From Nicotiana tabacum (lineage: Eukaryota; Streptophyta; Magnoliopsida; Solanales; Solanaceae), in contig NC_134080.1 of assembly GCF_000715075.1 (NCBI RefSeq), positions 32,096,758 through 32,160,757 on the forward strand: DNA of 64,000 nt, read 5' to 3'. Below, in pieces: positions 34,876 through 46,227 of this stretch. The notes beneath the pieces were generated by a model that was given only the letters and a program-made list of their open reading frames with translations, made no database searches and was not told the origin of the DNA. Each line of letters starts with the position of its first letter. The stretch's first letter is position 1. A program made the translations under genes and the position numbers.

Positions 34876-35766
34876 TCAGAGTCCTGCACCAAAACTAGAA
34901 ATACTAGCAACATTTCTAAGTCCCATTTCACTCGGTATCCTATACAAAACTCACTCGAGCCCTCGGGGCTCCAGACCAAACATGCACATAAGTCTAAAAA
35001 GATCATACTAACTTGCTCGCGTGATCAAATCGCCAAAATAACACCTAGAACTACGAATTGAGCACCAAATCAAATGAAATTCTCAAGAAAACTTTAAAAC
35101 TTTTATTTTCACAACCGGACATCCGAATCACGTCAAACAAACTCCGTGTCTCACCAAATTTTATAGACAAGCCATAAATATGGTATTGGACCTATACCGG
35201 AACCAAAATTCTAACCCGATATCCAAAAAAGTAAACTATTGGTCAAATATTTCAAATTTATTAAATCTTTTACTTTCAAATATCAACAAAGTCCGATAAC
35301 TCGGGCTAGGGACTTCTGAATTTGATTTTGGGCAAGTCCCAAATCATGATACAGACCCATCGGGACCATCAAAATACGAATCCGGGTCTGTTTTCTCAAA
35401 ATATTGACCAAAGTCAGCTCAAATGGTTTCCAAAGCAAAATTTCATATTTTTCACAGTTTTAAACTTAAGAGCTTTCCGAAAACACATCCGGAATATGCA
35501 CGCAATTTGAGGAGGGTTAAAATGAGTTTTTATGGCTTCAAAGCGTAGAATCAGGTTCTAAAACATAAGATGACCTATCGTTTCATTACAACAAAAAAAA
35601 GGTTACAGATGGTGAAAGTATCATTTTATCAACGAAACTATTATGGGCGTACAACTATTAATGGTTTGGAATTTGCAGTACAAACTAATAAAAGATTAAA
35701 AAAATGTAATACTAGTGAATCTTATGGCTGAGAGCACTCTTACGTCTTACCTATACTACAGTGACG

Positions 35767-35967
35767 ACTACTAGACTGTTTTGTGACAATCAAGTTGCCT
35801 TACACATAGCAGCTAGGTGAGCGCATAGCCTCTGAAATTTTAGTCAAATGCTATGTTTCTAATAAACATACATCAGTTGGCTGGTTTTCAACAAAGCCAC
35901 TGGGAGTTCAAGAATTTCATGGTCTAATAGGCAAATTAGGCATGTGCAACCCACTTATTTAGAACAA
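35767..35967 (+). pseudogene. copia RNase H relic
   Basis: LFCDNQVALHIAAR is followed after stops by STKPLGVQEFHGLIGKLGMC, the end of a copia RNase H domain. About 200 bp, with no LTR or other domain. It is fused directly to a short Athila-type integrase segment at 35965. The stretch 35591-35766 before it holds nothing I recognise. Confidence 0.72.
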
Positions 35968-36001
35968 TGATGCTCGGGTGGTGTGTGAGTTCTTATGGAA
36001 G
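35954..36001 (+). repeat. 48-bp direct repeat, left copy (partner 46219-46266)
   Basis: Matches 46219-46266 at 44 of 48 positions. Both encode the integrase fragment VVCEFLWK. The copies flank the CACTA block that carries element C. Confidence 0.85.
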
Positions 36002-36680
36002 CACACCATCTGGCCTTCTCCATCTGACGGATGGCATATCACACCATCCGACCTTCTATGTTCTTAGTGCCATCTCATATGAAGAGCGGAACCCATTGAT
36101 ACATACAACCTCTTTAACCTTGGTATAAAGGGTAAGTAGTGCATCGTCTTCACTGGAACCTTTTTCTCTTTATCATTTGTGATTTCTTTGTAACGAGGCT
36201 GGCTACGTAATTTGCAATTTTCTAAAGTTGCATCATCCTTATAGAATAACATGCAATATTTCTCACAATAATCAATCCTCTCCGATGAAAGACCCAACAT
36301 GGAAATCAATTTCTTTGCCATGTAACAATCTTTGGGTAGGTCAATCTTTGTCGGATTAAGTTCATTCATAAGGCCAATGATATAATCCATGCCCTCTTGA
36401 GAAATAGAATTATCTGATTAAATACTTAGTAATTTAACTGCAAAAGACAACTTGGAATGCATTGCGCCTTCATAAAGCGGCCAACTAGCTTACTCTAACT
36501 GCTTGAAGAAGCTCTTAGCCTCATCATTTGGTTCGAATTGAGCCCCTGGGAACATATAAAAAGCATCCCTCATCATTTTATTAAATCAAAATTTTTTAAC
36601 ATTAATATTCTCCTCTATGGGAGTATCTTCTTTACCATCAAAAGAATAATGAAAATCAACATCATCTACACTAGTGTTAC
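36002..36680 (-). pseudogene. CACTA (En/Spm) transposase fragment, TNP2-like
   Basis: On the minus strand the sequence reads NTSVDDVDFHYSFDG, then FYMFPGAQFEPNDEAKSFF, then LPKDCYMAKKLISMLGL and MHYLPFIPRLKRLYVSM followed by MRWH. This is the order seen in the TNP2-type transposase of CACTA transposons. It continues N-terminally at 45837-46065, beyond element C. Several stops are present and no CACTA terminal repeats were found. Confidence 0.82.
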
Positions 36681-39600
36681 TGTAACGACCTGGCCAGTCG
36701 TTTTGAGGATTTAATCTTTGTTCAGTGGTGTAAGGTCTTGAATATCTTCGTAATATGAGCATCGACTTGTGTGTATGGTTGAATTCGGTTAATGGATGAT
36801 TCAGAGTCGAATTGGAAGAAGGAATGAAGTTTTGGGAGTTTGAACGGTGAGAATTTAACCAGAATTGGACTTTTGAGTAAACGGCCCCGGAATGAAATTT
36901 TGATAATCCCAATAGCTTTGTATGGTAATTTTGGACTTAGGCATGTGTTCGGATTCAGATTTGGAGGTTCGTAGGGTAAATTGAGGTATTTCGGCGAAAG
37001 TTGAAAAAGTTGAAGTTTGAAAAATGGAGAAGTTTGACCCATAGTTGACTTTGGTGATATCGGGGTCAGAATGTGATTCCTAGAGTTGGAGCAGCTCCGT
37101 CATGTCATTTTGGACTTGTCTGCAAAATTTGGCATCATTCCGGGTTGATTTGATCGGTTTCGACACAAGTTTTTGAATTTGGAAGATTTGGAAGTTCATA
37201 GTTCGATTCATGGTGTGATTTGTCGTTTCGGTGTTGTTTGAAGTGATTTGAGACCTCGAGCAAGTCTGTGTTAGGTTATGTGATTTGTTTTTGAGTTTAG
37301 ACGGGGTCCCGGGGGCCTCGGGTGTGTTCAAGGTGGGCTACGAGTATTTTTCCCCATTTTTGGAACTGCTGTTTTGCTGCTTCTGATATCCTTCTTCGTG
37401 ATCGCGAATAGCCTCTCGCGTTCGCGATGCCTTGTTGCTGACCACCTCGAAATCCTTCTTCGTGTTCGCGAAGCTCTGCATTTTCCTTCTTCGCGTTCGC
37501 ATCCTTCCCTTCGCGTTCGCGAAGCCTTGCATTTTTCTTCTCCGCGTTCGCGAGCTCATCCTCGCATTTGCAATGAGCAACCTGGGCAGCCTTAACTTTT
37601 CTTCTTCGCGAATGTGGACCTCTCTTCGCGTTTGCTATGCATAAAAACCTGGGCAGACAGAATATATCCCAAAATCGAGGGTTTCACCATTTTCATCACA
37701 TTTTGACTTCTAGAGCTCGGTTCTTGGCGATTTTTGTTGGGTTTTTCATGAAATTCAATTGGGTAAGTGTTCAACAACTAGAATTAAATATATTTCATGA
37801 ATTTGTCTTTATTTTTATCATTTAAATTGTGTTTTTGGTTAAGGAAAGAGTTAGTTTTTGAAGAAAAATTTCAAAGTGAAAAAATCATGATTTGAGGGAC
37901 CAAATGGTATCGGAATTGGTTAAATTTTGTATGGTTGAACTCACTTTGGAATGGGTGATTAGATTTTGTAAAATTTGATGGGTTCCGAGGTGCGGGCCTG
38001 GGGGTCGACTTTTGGGTCGATTTTTATATTTTCGTAAAGATTAAAACTTTATTATTCGAAATAGTTCCTTATTCGATTTATGTATGTTTTGGAGTTGTTA
38101 TAGTTGGATTTGAGCTGTCCGGAGGTCTTTTCGCCTGAGAAGTCCATTTTAGAGTACCGAGTTGTCGTCTTTGAGGTAAGTATCTTGCCTAACCTTGTGT
38201 GGGGGACTTCCCATTAGGGTTGAGTCTTCTATGTTGATTGAAATCCGTGTACGTGAGGTGATGAGTGTGTACCCGGACTTAATTGTGGATTGTTGGCCTT
38301 TTAGGGATCTTAGTTTCTTATATTAACTATGTATGGAGTTATTCTTGATGTGATTGAGTTCCTGCTTATTAGTTTCGTCTCTACATGCTTAATTGGAATT
38401 GTTTGCTGCATGATTTACTCTTATTGCCTAATTGTCATCCTGTTTGATTTAACTGAAGAACTTCGTCTCTCTTATCATCATGCTACCTTTTCATAACTGC
38501 CTGCGTTACTGAGAGTTATTGTCATCCCTCCTATAATCACCTAGTCTTAAGTGTAGCTAAGATCACCTTCCTTTAACTGAAATTAACAAATGTTCTTGTA
38601 ACCTCCTAACCTTAAACGGAGTTTAGATGAACTATATCTTTGTCGACTTGCCTTTATTTGGGACTACTAGACTCGTGTTGTCTTCCTTGTACTGATTTTG
38701 TTTATTTAGGATTGTCACTACATGTTAATTTCCCCTTTCGTTGAATTGTCCCCTTTATGCCTTCCATTTCTCTTACTGTGGATATTCTTGTGAACGGGTT
38801 ATGTTTATATGCTTATATGTGGGTTGCGCATGTGGCGAGATAAGGTGGGAACATTATGATGCGCGTGTGACAAAACAAGGCAGGCACTTATTATGTTATT
38901 ATTTGCACACATGGCGAGACAAGGTGGGCTATGTCAGGGATTGATTGTGAGGATTTATGATAGCCTAGGGGCATTCCTGTTTGTTAATATTGTGATTGTG
39001 GTACACTTACCTGTATGAGCTTTATCTCATGGAAGTTGTGAGGAAACATCGTATGTGTTGTCTGCTCTTCTCCTTACGTCTATTAGCTGGTAATAATTTT
39101 TTTAGAGCACTTGCACAAGCATACACGTAGTTGAACACTCCTATTGGATATGAAGTTCTCCTAATTTTGCTGAGTATAGATGTACACCCTCGTTTACTTA
39201 TTATATATGTGAGAGTGGCCCTGGTTAGCAAGTGAGTTGTCAGTATGACCATGAGGCTGAAGGGGGCACAGGATGCCAAGTGTTAGATTTTAGGTACTGG
39301 GACTCGTGAATTGTAATTGTCCGAGATTTGGTATTTCGTGGAAATTGTTGGATAAGACCTGATGTGAACACTGTCGTAGGATCTGAGTTATTACTTACCT
39401 TTACTGCATTGTGACTCTAGGATTTGGGTTGTGTTTTTGCTCGCTCTTCTGTGTCATTATTTTGGTATTTCGTGTTGCTTGCGGTTTCTTTCCCTTATTG
39501 AGATTGTAGTATTATTAGCCATTTCGTGTAGTCTTTATATATACATCATGTCCCGTTGTTCCTATATTTGTACAGTTTATTGGACTGGTAGGTGTCTTTA

Positions 39601-40105
39601 CTGTTCCTCGTCACTACTCCACCGAGGTTAGTCATGATACTTACTGGGCACCACTGTGGTGTGCTCATGCTACTCTTCTGCACATTTTTGTTGTGCAGAT
39701 CCTGGTACTTCCACTCAGTTCTATCATCCTTGGGAGGAGGCATTTCTGTAGAGACTTTGAGGTATATCTGCCGCGTCCGTAGACTGAGGAATCCCTTTTA
39801 TTCTTTCTGTAATAAGTATAGCCCTTCAGTATTTTCCCCTTATTTAGACATTTTCGGAGTTAGAGCTTCTTATGTATCTCTTAGCTTGTGATTCGTGAGA
39901 TTCTGGGTTTTGGGAATTGTTGTTAGCTTTGAGAGTTGTAATTATATGTGCTGATCGGTACCTTAAACACTGTTTCATTTTACTATTTCGTTTTTAATTA
40001 TTTCTTCCGTAATTATTGTTTACATTCCGCATTGTTAGGCTTACCTAGTCGTATAGACTAGGTGCTGTCACGATGGTTCACGGAGGGCGAACCGGGGTTG
40101 TGACA
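36681..40105 (+). repeat. 5' LTR of element C
   Basis: 3425 bp, TGTAACGACCTGG to GTTGTGACA. It contains about 650 bp (36920-37575) missing from the 3' LTR, including most of the hairpin-word cluster. It lacks the 37-bp tandem array of the 3' LTR, having instead three GCACACATGGCGAGACAAGG-like units (38826-38930). Confidence 0.92.
37385..37640 (+). repeat. hairpin-word cluster in element C 5' LTR
   Basis: Repeated CTTCGCGTTCGCGAAG-type words, e.g. near 37410, 37457, 37500 and 37540, forming TTCGCG/CGCGAA stems. It lies 0.70-0.96 kb from the LTR start. After it come an AT-rich ATATATCCC and a GGGTAAGTG donor-like site near 37760. Confidence 0.9.
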
Positions 40106-40107
40106 AG

Positions 40108-40120
40108 TTGGTATTAGAGC
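40108..40120 (+). other. primer binding site of element C
   Basis: TTGGTATTAGAGC, one base from the initiator-Met tRNA site, two bases after the LTR. Confidence 0.9.
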
Positions 40121-40308
40121 TCTAGATTCATAGGAGTCATGGATTACAAGCCGGTTTATTATAGTCTCGTTGATCGGTACAGATACGTCTATACTTGTCT
40201 ATGAGAGGCTATGTAATTGTTAGGAAAATTTCCACTTCATTTGATTTCCTTGTCGTGCGAGATTTTTGACCTCACAATCCTAAACCTCTGTCTTCCATTC
40301 TCTCATAG

Positions 40309-41578
40309 ATGGTGAGGACACGTGCTACCCGAGATGATCAGGCACCCGCGCCCCTACTGCTGCCGTCAGAGGTCGGGGACGGGGTAGAGGCCGAGGATGC
40401 ACACGTGGTGCAACCAGAGCACCCGCACGAGCTGCCACCGAGGTACCACCAGCAGTCCCAACCGGAGTCCAGGCACATGACACGCATACTGCTACTACTA
40501 CTCCAGCTCTTCAGGAGACTTTTATGCAGTTTATGAGCATGTACACCACTTTGGCTCAAGCAGGGTTGCTTCCCCTTGCTGCAGCCACATCTCATGCAGG
40601 GGGAGGAGCACAGACTCCCGCCGCCCGCACTCCTGAGAAGCGAGTGCATGTTTAGCAGGTCCTTGAGATTATTCATGTATAGCCTGCAGTTCGATATCAA
40701 CCCGAGTGCAGGGCACCAGCTTCCGAGGAGGAGCAGCTGAGGCTTGAGAGATTCAAGAGGTACAAGCCTCCTGTATTTAGTGGTCTAGCATCGGAGGATG
40801 CTCTGGGATTTCTAGATGAGTGTTACCGCATTCTCCATACCATGGGTATATCGGAATCGAGTGGGGGTTTCTTTTACCGCCTTCTAGCTTCAAGGAGCCG
40901 CCTATGAGTGGTGGCGCACCTATGAGTTAGACAGTCCGGATGAGGCAGCTTTACCGACTTGGACCCAGTTTTTAGATATGTTCCTAAGAGAGTTTGTCAC
41001 TGAGAGCCTCAGAGACAGATGGAGTGCAGAGTTTGAGCATTTGCGCCAGGGTACTATGACTGTCTCGGAGTATGTTGTATGTTACAACAACTTGGCTAGA
41101 CATGCCCCAGCCTTGGTTTCTACTGTTCGCAAGAGGGTTTGCCGGTTTATTAAGGGGATTAATCCCAACATCAGGTCTAGCATGGATTGTGAGTTGGAGA
41201 TAGATATTTCTTATCAATAGGTGGTGAGAATTTCTAGGAGGATAGAGGGTATGCATGCTAGGGAGAGAGAGGAGAGGGAGGCTAAGAGGTCTCGAGAGTT
41301 GGGAGAAAGAGTTTGAGGAGGCGAGGAGGCCTCGTAGACCTAGGATATCTGCTGGTCATTATTTTGGAGGTAGGGTGCGACATGGTAGAGGTTTTGTGGG
41401 TCAGCCAGTTCAGTTTGCACTTCAGGCTTTGCATAGTGACTCAGGTGTTCATGGGTCTCGAAGTGCCCGTACCGTACAGTTTCCACAGCCTCGTCAGTAG
41501 AAAGGTTGCTTTGAGTGTGGAGATACTAGCCATATGGTGAGAGATTGTCCTAGACTTCGGGCCAATGTGTCACAGTGA
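40309..41578 (+). pseudogene. element C gag
   Basis: MVRTRATRDDQAPAP starts the frame, which shifts within the first 60 codons. The gag domain includes RLERFKRYKPPVFSG, EDALGFLDECYRILHTMG, MFLREFVTESLRDRWSAEF and VCYNNLARHAPALV. The knuckle is CFECGDTSHMVRDC near 41510-41551. Stops lie near 40654, 40679, 41218 and 41500. Gag of such elements is thought to package their RNA while a relative supplies the enzymes. Confidence 0.88.
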
Positions 41579-42784
41579 GGTATTTAGGTGAGTAGAGGGC
41601 GCCCGAGAGGAGGAGGCCCGGTTCATTGATGTGTTTCATATAGTAGGCTTGAGGCCGACGCGCTAGCTGAATGTCATTCAGGTATGATTTTGGTTTGTTA
41701 TAGAGGAGCACCATCCGTATTTCATTACAGTTCTACTTATCGGGGTGAGTTTCCCTACTTGTTTCTCCATTTATAGGTGCATTTCATGATTAGCACTATG
41801 TTTATGTGATTACACTGTTGAGAGGTTCTATGAGTGATAGGCGTGTCTATCGTCTGTTTCTAGCCATTGTCGGGAGTTATGAGACTAGTAGTAAATTCCT
41901 ATTGTCCATTTCGGTAGGCTTGATGTGATTTCTGAGTATCTTTGGCTACGACCTATGATTTTATGCTCTACCAGTGCGGGAGCCAGTACGTGTTGTAATT
42001 TTGGTGACGGAATTGATCTAGTGAGAGTTCCTAGCTGATTTGATGTGTACCCTACTTGTGATTTAGGGTGGAGGGAGGGACCCTCGTGATTTCATGTGTA
42101 TTGATGTGTTGAGGTCGGGCTGTGTACCGCGGTGGGAGTTATATCAGTATGAGAGCCTTGTGATTCTTTTATATGCCTTAATTCTTTCTTGTTAGATTGT
42201 TTTGTAGATTAGTGTTGATAGAAAATTTGTGCTTGTCTGGCTTGTTTGGTAGTTCTCTTATGTGTTGCCCTTCCCATATTCAGTCATTTTTGTTCTGTGC
42301 TTTCAGCTTGTGGGTATGTGCCCGTTGGTATTAGCTGAGATTTGGTGATTCAGATGTTTAGTTATGTGGCTTCCATGGTTATTGTATCATCGCCAGTGTG
42401 GTGGGGGTTTGAAACAGGTTTCTATTAGATATGAGGCTTATGGCCGGTGCTAAATTTGATTCCGGACGAATATTGTGATCAGAAATATTACTGTGGGCTA
42501 TATGTGATGTGTCCTATTGTAAGGGTGTACTATATGGGTGTTGGTATGAATTTATGCAGCTAGTTGAGACTGATACCGAGTATGGATTTAGAATCGGGTC
42601 TTTTGAAAATGGATGGAAGATGAGAATTCTGGTTCTAAGGCTTATTGGCATTGCTAGAAAGGCTAAATTTCAGTTGAGATGGTGTCGTCAGGCTTACGTG
42701 GATTGGGGTGACATGCGATCACCCGCAGATGTATGTTGGAAGTGTGTATTCAGTGACTTGAGGACTCGAGGCGAATCTTGGCAT
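41579..42784 (+). other. element C interior without pol
   Basis: About 1.2 kb between gag and the purine tract. I found no protease, RT, RNase H or integrase motif in any frame. Only the last codons, FEDERWF at about 42786-42808, recall a pol end. Confidence 0.7.
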
Positions 42785-42798
42785 GTTCGAGGACGAAC
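42785..42798 (+). promoter_or_regulatory. AGGA-loop inverted repeat before 3' LTR (element C)
   Basis: GTTCG-AGGA-CGAAC, 22 nt before the LTR at 42821. It is kept although the rest of pol has been lost. Confidence 0.78.
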
Positions 42799-42820
42799 GT
42801 TGGTTTTAAGAGGGGGAGGA

Positions 42821-45800
42821 TGTAACGATCTGACCAGTCATTTTGAGAATTTAATATCCGTTCAGCGGTGTAAGGTCTTGAACAACTTTGTAATATGAGC
42901 ATCGACTTGTGTGCATGGTTGAATTCGGTTAATGGATGATTCAGAGTCGAATTGGAAGAAGGAAGGAAGTTTTGGGAGTTTGAACGGTGAGAATTTGACC
43001 AGAATTGGACTTCTTAGTAAACGACACCGGAATGAAATTTTGATAATCCCAACAACTTCGTATCAGCAACCTGGGCAGCCTTAAGTTTTCTTCTTCACGA
43101 ATGCGTCCCTCTCTTCGCGTTCGCGATGCATAAAAACCTGGGCAGACAAAATATATCCCAAAATCGAGGGTGTTACCATATTCATCACATTTTGACTTCT
43201 AGAGCTCGGTTCTTGGTGATTTTTGTTGGGTTTTTCACGAAATTCTATTGGGTAAGTGTTCCTCAACTAGATTTAAATATCTTCCATGAATTTGTCTTTA
43301 TTTTTATCATTTAAATTGTGTTTTGGGTTGGGGAAAGTGTTGGTTTTTGAAGAAAAATTTCAAAGTGAAAAATCATGATTTGAGGGACCAAATGGTATCG
43401 GAATTGGATAAATATTATATGGTTGAACTAATTTTGGATTGGGTGATCAGATTTTGTAAAATTTGATGGGTTCCGAGGTGTGGTCTCGGGGATCGACCTT
43501 TGGGTCGATTTTTATATTTTTGTACAGATTGAAACTTTATTATTCAGAATAATTCCTTATTCGATTTATGTGTGTTTTGGAGTTGTTATAGTTGGATTTG
43601 AGCTGTCCGGAGGTCTTTTCGCCTGAGAAGTCCATTTTAGAGTACCGAGCTATCGTCTTTGAGGTAAGTATCTTGCCTAACCTTGTGTGGGGGACTTCCT
43701 CTTAGGATTGAGTCTTCTATGTTGATTGAAATCCGTGTACGTGAGGTGACGAGTATGTACCCGGACTTAATTGTGGGTAGTTGGCCTTTTAGGGTTCTTA
43801 TGCTCTTATATTCACTATGTATGGAGTTATTCTTGATATGACTGAGTTCCTACTTATTAGTTTTGTCTCTACATGCTTGGATGGAATTGTTTGCTGCATG
43901 ATTTACTCTTATTGCCTAATTGTCATCCTGTTTGATTTAACTGAAGAACTTCGTCTCTCTTATCATCATTCTACCTTTTCATAACTGCCTGCGTTACTGA
44001 GAGTTATTGTCATCCCTCCTATAATCACGTAGTCTTAAGTGCAGCTAAGATCACCTTCCCTTAATTGAAATTACCGAATGTTATTGTAACTTTCCAACCT
44101 TAAACTGAGTTTAGATGACCTATATCTTTGTCGACTTGCCTATATTTGGGACTACTAGACTCGTATTGTCTTCCTTGTACTGATTTTGTTTATTTGGGAT
44201 TGTCACTACATGTTAATTTCCCCTTTCGTTAAATTGTCCCCTTATGCCTTCCATTTTTCTTACTGTGGCTATTCTTGTGAACGGGTTATACCGACTCCTT
44301 GTGCGGATTGTGTTGGTGTACGCGGTCTCTGCCGTGCGGTTGTGGTTGTGTTGGTTCATGAGGTCTCTGCCATGCGATTGTGGTTGTTGGTGCACGAGGT
44401 CTCTGCCGTGCGGTTGTGGTTGTGTTGTGCACGAGGTCTCTACGGTGCGATTGTTGTTGAGGGGTTGCACGAGGTCTTTGCCGTGCTATTGTTACTATTG
44501 ATATATTGCACATGCGGCGTGACAAGACGAAATATGTTTATATATTTATATGTGGGTTGCGCATGTGGCGAGATAAGGTGGGAACATTATGATGCACGTG
44601 TGGCGAAACAAGGCGAGCACTTATTATGTTATTATTTGCACACGTGGCGAGACAAGGTGGGCTGTGTCAGGGATTGATTGTGAGGATTTGTGATGGCCTG
44701 GGGGCATTCATGTTTGTTAATACTATGATTGTGGTACGCTTACCTGTATGAGCTTTATCTCGTGGAAGTTGTGAGGAAACATCGTGTGTGCTGTCTGCTC
44801 TTCTCCTTACGTCTATTAGCTGGTAGGAATTTTTTTAGAGCACTTGTACAAGCATACATGTAGTTGAAGACTCCTATTGGATGTGAAGTCCTCCTAAGTT
44901 TGCTGAGTATAGATGTACACCCTCGTTTACTTATTATATATGTGAGAGTGGCCCTGGTTAGCAAGTGAGTTGTCAGTATGACCATGAGGCTGAAGGGGGC
45001 ACAGGATGCCAAGTGTTAGATTTCAGGTACTGGGACTCGTGAGTTGTAATTGTCCGAGATTCGGTATTTCGTGGAAATTGTTGGATAAGACCTGATGTGA
45101 ACACTGTCGTAGGATCTGAGTTATTACTTACCTTTACTGCATTGTGACTCTAGGATTTGGGTTGCGTTTTTGCTCGCTCTTCTGTGTCATTATTTTGGTA
45201 TTTCGTGTTGCTTGCGGTTTCTTTCCCTTATTGAGATTGTAGTATTATTAGCCATTTTGTGTAGTCTTTATATATACATCATGTCCCGTTGTTCCTATAT
45301 TTGTACAGTTTATTGGACCGGTAGGTATCTTGACTATTCCTCATCACTACTCCACCGCGGTTAGTCTTGATACTTACTGGGCACCGCTGTGGTGTGCTCA
45401 TGCTACTCTTCTGCATATTTTTGTTGTGCAGATCCAGGTATTTACACTCAGTTCTATCATCCTTGGGAGGAGGCATTTCTGTAGAGACTTTGAGGTATAT
45501 CTGCCACGTCCATAGACCGAGGAGTCCCTTTCTATCTTTCTGTAATAAGTATAGCCCTTTAGTACTTTCCCCTTATTTAGACATTTTCGGAGTTAGAGCT
45601 TCTTATGTATCTCTTGGCTTGTGATTCCTGAGATTCCGGGTTTTGGGAATTGTTGTTAGCTTCGAGAGTTGTTATTGTATGTACCGAGCGACACCTTAAA
45701 CGTTTCATTTTACTATTTCGAGTTTTAATTATTTCTTCCGCAATTATTGTTTACATTCCGCATTGTTAGGCTTACCTAGTCGTAGATACTAGGTGCCGTC

Positions 45801-45836
45801 ACAATGGTTCACGGAGGGCGAACCGGGCTCGTGACA
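42821..45836 (+). repeat. 3' LTR of element C
   Basis: 3016 bp, colinear with the 5' LTR except for the missing segment (junction near 43063) and the added tandem array at 44315-44500. Confidence 0.92.
44315..44500 (+). repeat. 37-bp tandem array in element C 3' LTR
   Basis: Five units of about 37 bp with the core GCACGAGGTCTCTGCCGTGC, which has GCACG/CGTGC arms, followed by GGTTGTGGTTG. The 5' LTR has no such array at the matching place. Confidence 0.9.
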
Positions 45837-46218
45837 GTTACTCTCCCCGTAAACAGTTCACATACAATAATTTTCCATAAACCCCTTCATATATAGATGA
45901 ACAATAACAAAATAACTTAAGACACTTGCATTTAACACAAGGGATCCTAATCGTCACTTCAATAAGAAAATCATCAAGTGTCTTTGCTTTAGTAATGAAG
46001 CGAGCAACCCTTTCTATAATTTCATCTGGCAACCCCATACTATTTGGATGATTTCTATTATACATTCATCTACGATGTGCAAATTCTACCTACACATAAA
46101 AGAAAATTAGAAGTTGAAATATTTATGTTATTTACCCTAATCAACATTTTATTCTTCAAAGGTCACTTATCTAAATAGTTTAATTATATGTTTTAGTGTG
46201 AATTTGATATTTATCCAT
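45837..46218 (-). pseudogene. CACTA transposase N-terminal part
   Basis: MYNRNHPNSMGLPDEIIERV, followed by TLDDFLIEVTIRIPCVKC, from 46065 down to 45842 on the minus strand. This matches the transposase-associated domain at the start of CACTA proteins and joins the part at 36002-36680 once element C is removed. The remaining 46066-46218 is AT-rich with no recognised end of the transposon. Confidence 0.8.
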
Positions 46219-46227
46219 ATTATTTAG

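Larger units (their letters stand above)
25258..35590 (-). mobile_element. Ty3 chromovirus-type retrotransposon B
   Basis: On the minus strand: 5' LTR 35590-32783, PBS, gag, protease, RT, RNase H, integrase, chromodomain-like tail, then 3' LTR 27612-25258. RT before integrase makes it Ty3-type, and the tail with a VQWRG segment suggests a chromovirus (Tekay/Del-like). The 3' LTR lacks about 400 bp of its outer end, so no target duplication can be tested. Stops are scattered through every gene. Confidence 0.92.
32783..35590 (-). repeat. 5' LTR of element B
   Basis: 2808 bp, TGTCACGACC to CATTACA on the plus strand. On the minus strand it begins TGTAATG and ends GTGACA. It contains the hairpin-word cluster (34555-34875), a GGTAAG donor-like site soon after it, and the tandem array (33470-33705). 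Confidence 0.9.
36681..45836 (+). mobile_element. non-autonomous Ty3-type element C, gag only
   Basis: LTRs 36681-40105 and 42821-45836 with TG...CA ends, PBS after the first, purine tract AGAGGGGGAGGA before the second, and perfect target duplications GTTAC (36676-36680 and 45837-45841). The 2.7-kb interior has a gag and no protease, RT or integrase apart from a vestigial FEDERWF tail codon string. This is the layout described for gag-only terminal-repeat elements. It splits the CACTA fragment, so it is younger. Confidence 0.93.

Noticed and set aside
35582..35606. CATTACAACAAAAAAAAGG as a CACTA terminal repeat
   Set aside because: The first part is the end of the element B LTR, shared with the other LTR copy; the likeness to CACTACAA is coincidental.
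40338..40700. 120-codon Ser/Cys-rich minus-strand ORF
   Set aside because: Antisense shadow of the element C gag start.
44186..44677. 163-codon ORF with VSAVRLW repeats
   Set aside because: It translates the 37-bp tandem array of the element C LTR; no start context or homologue recognised.
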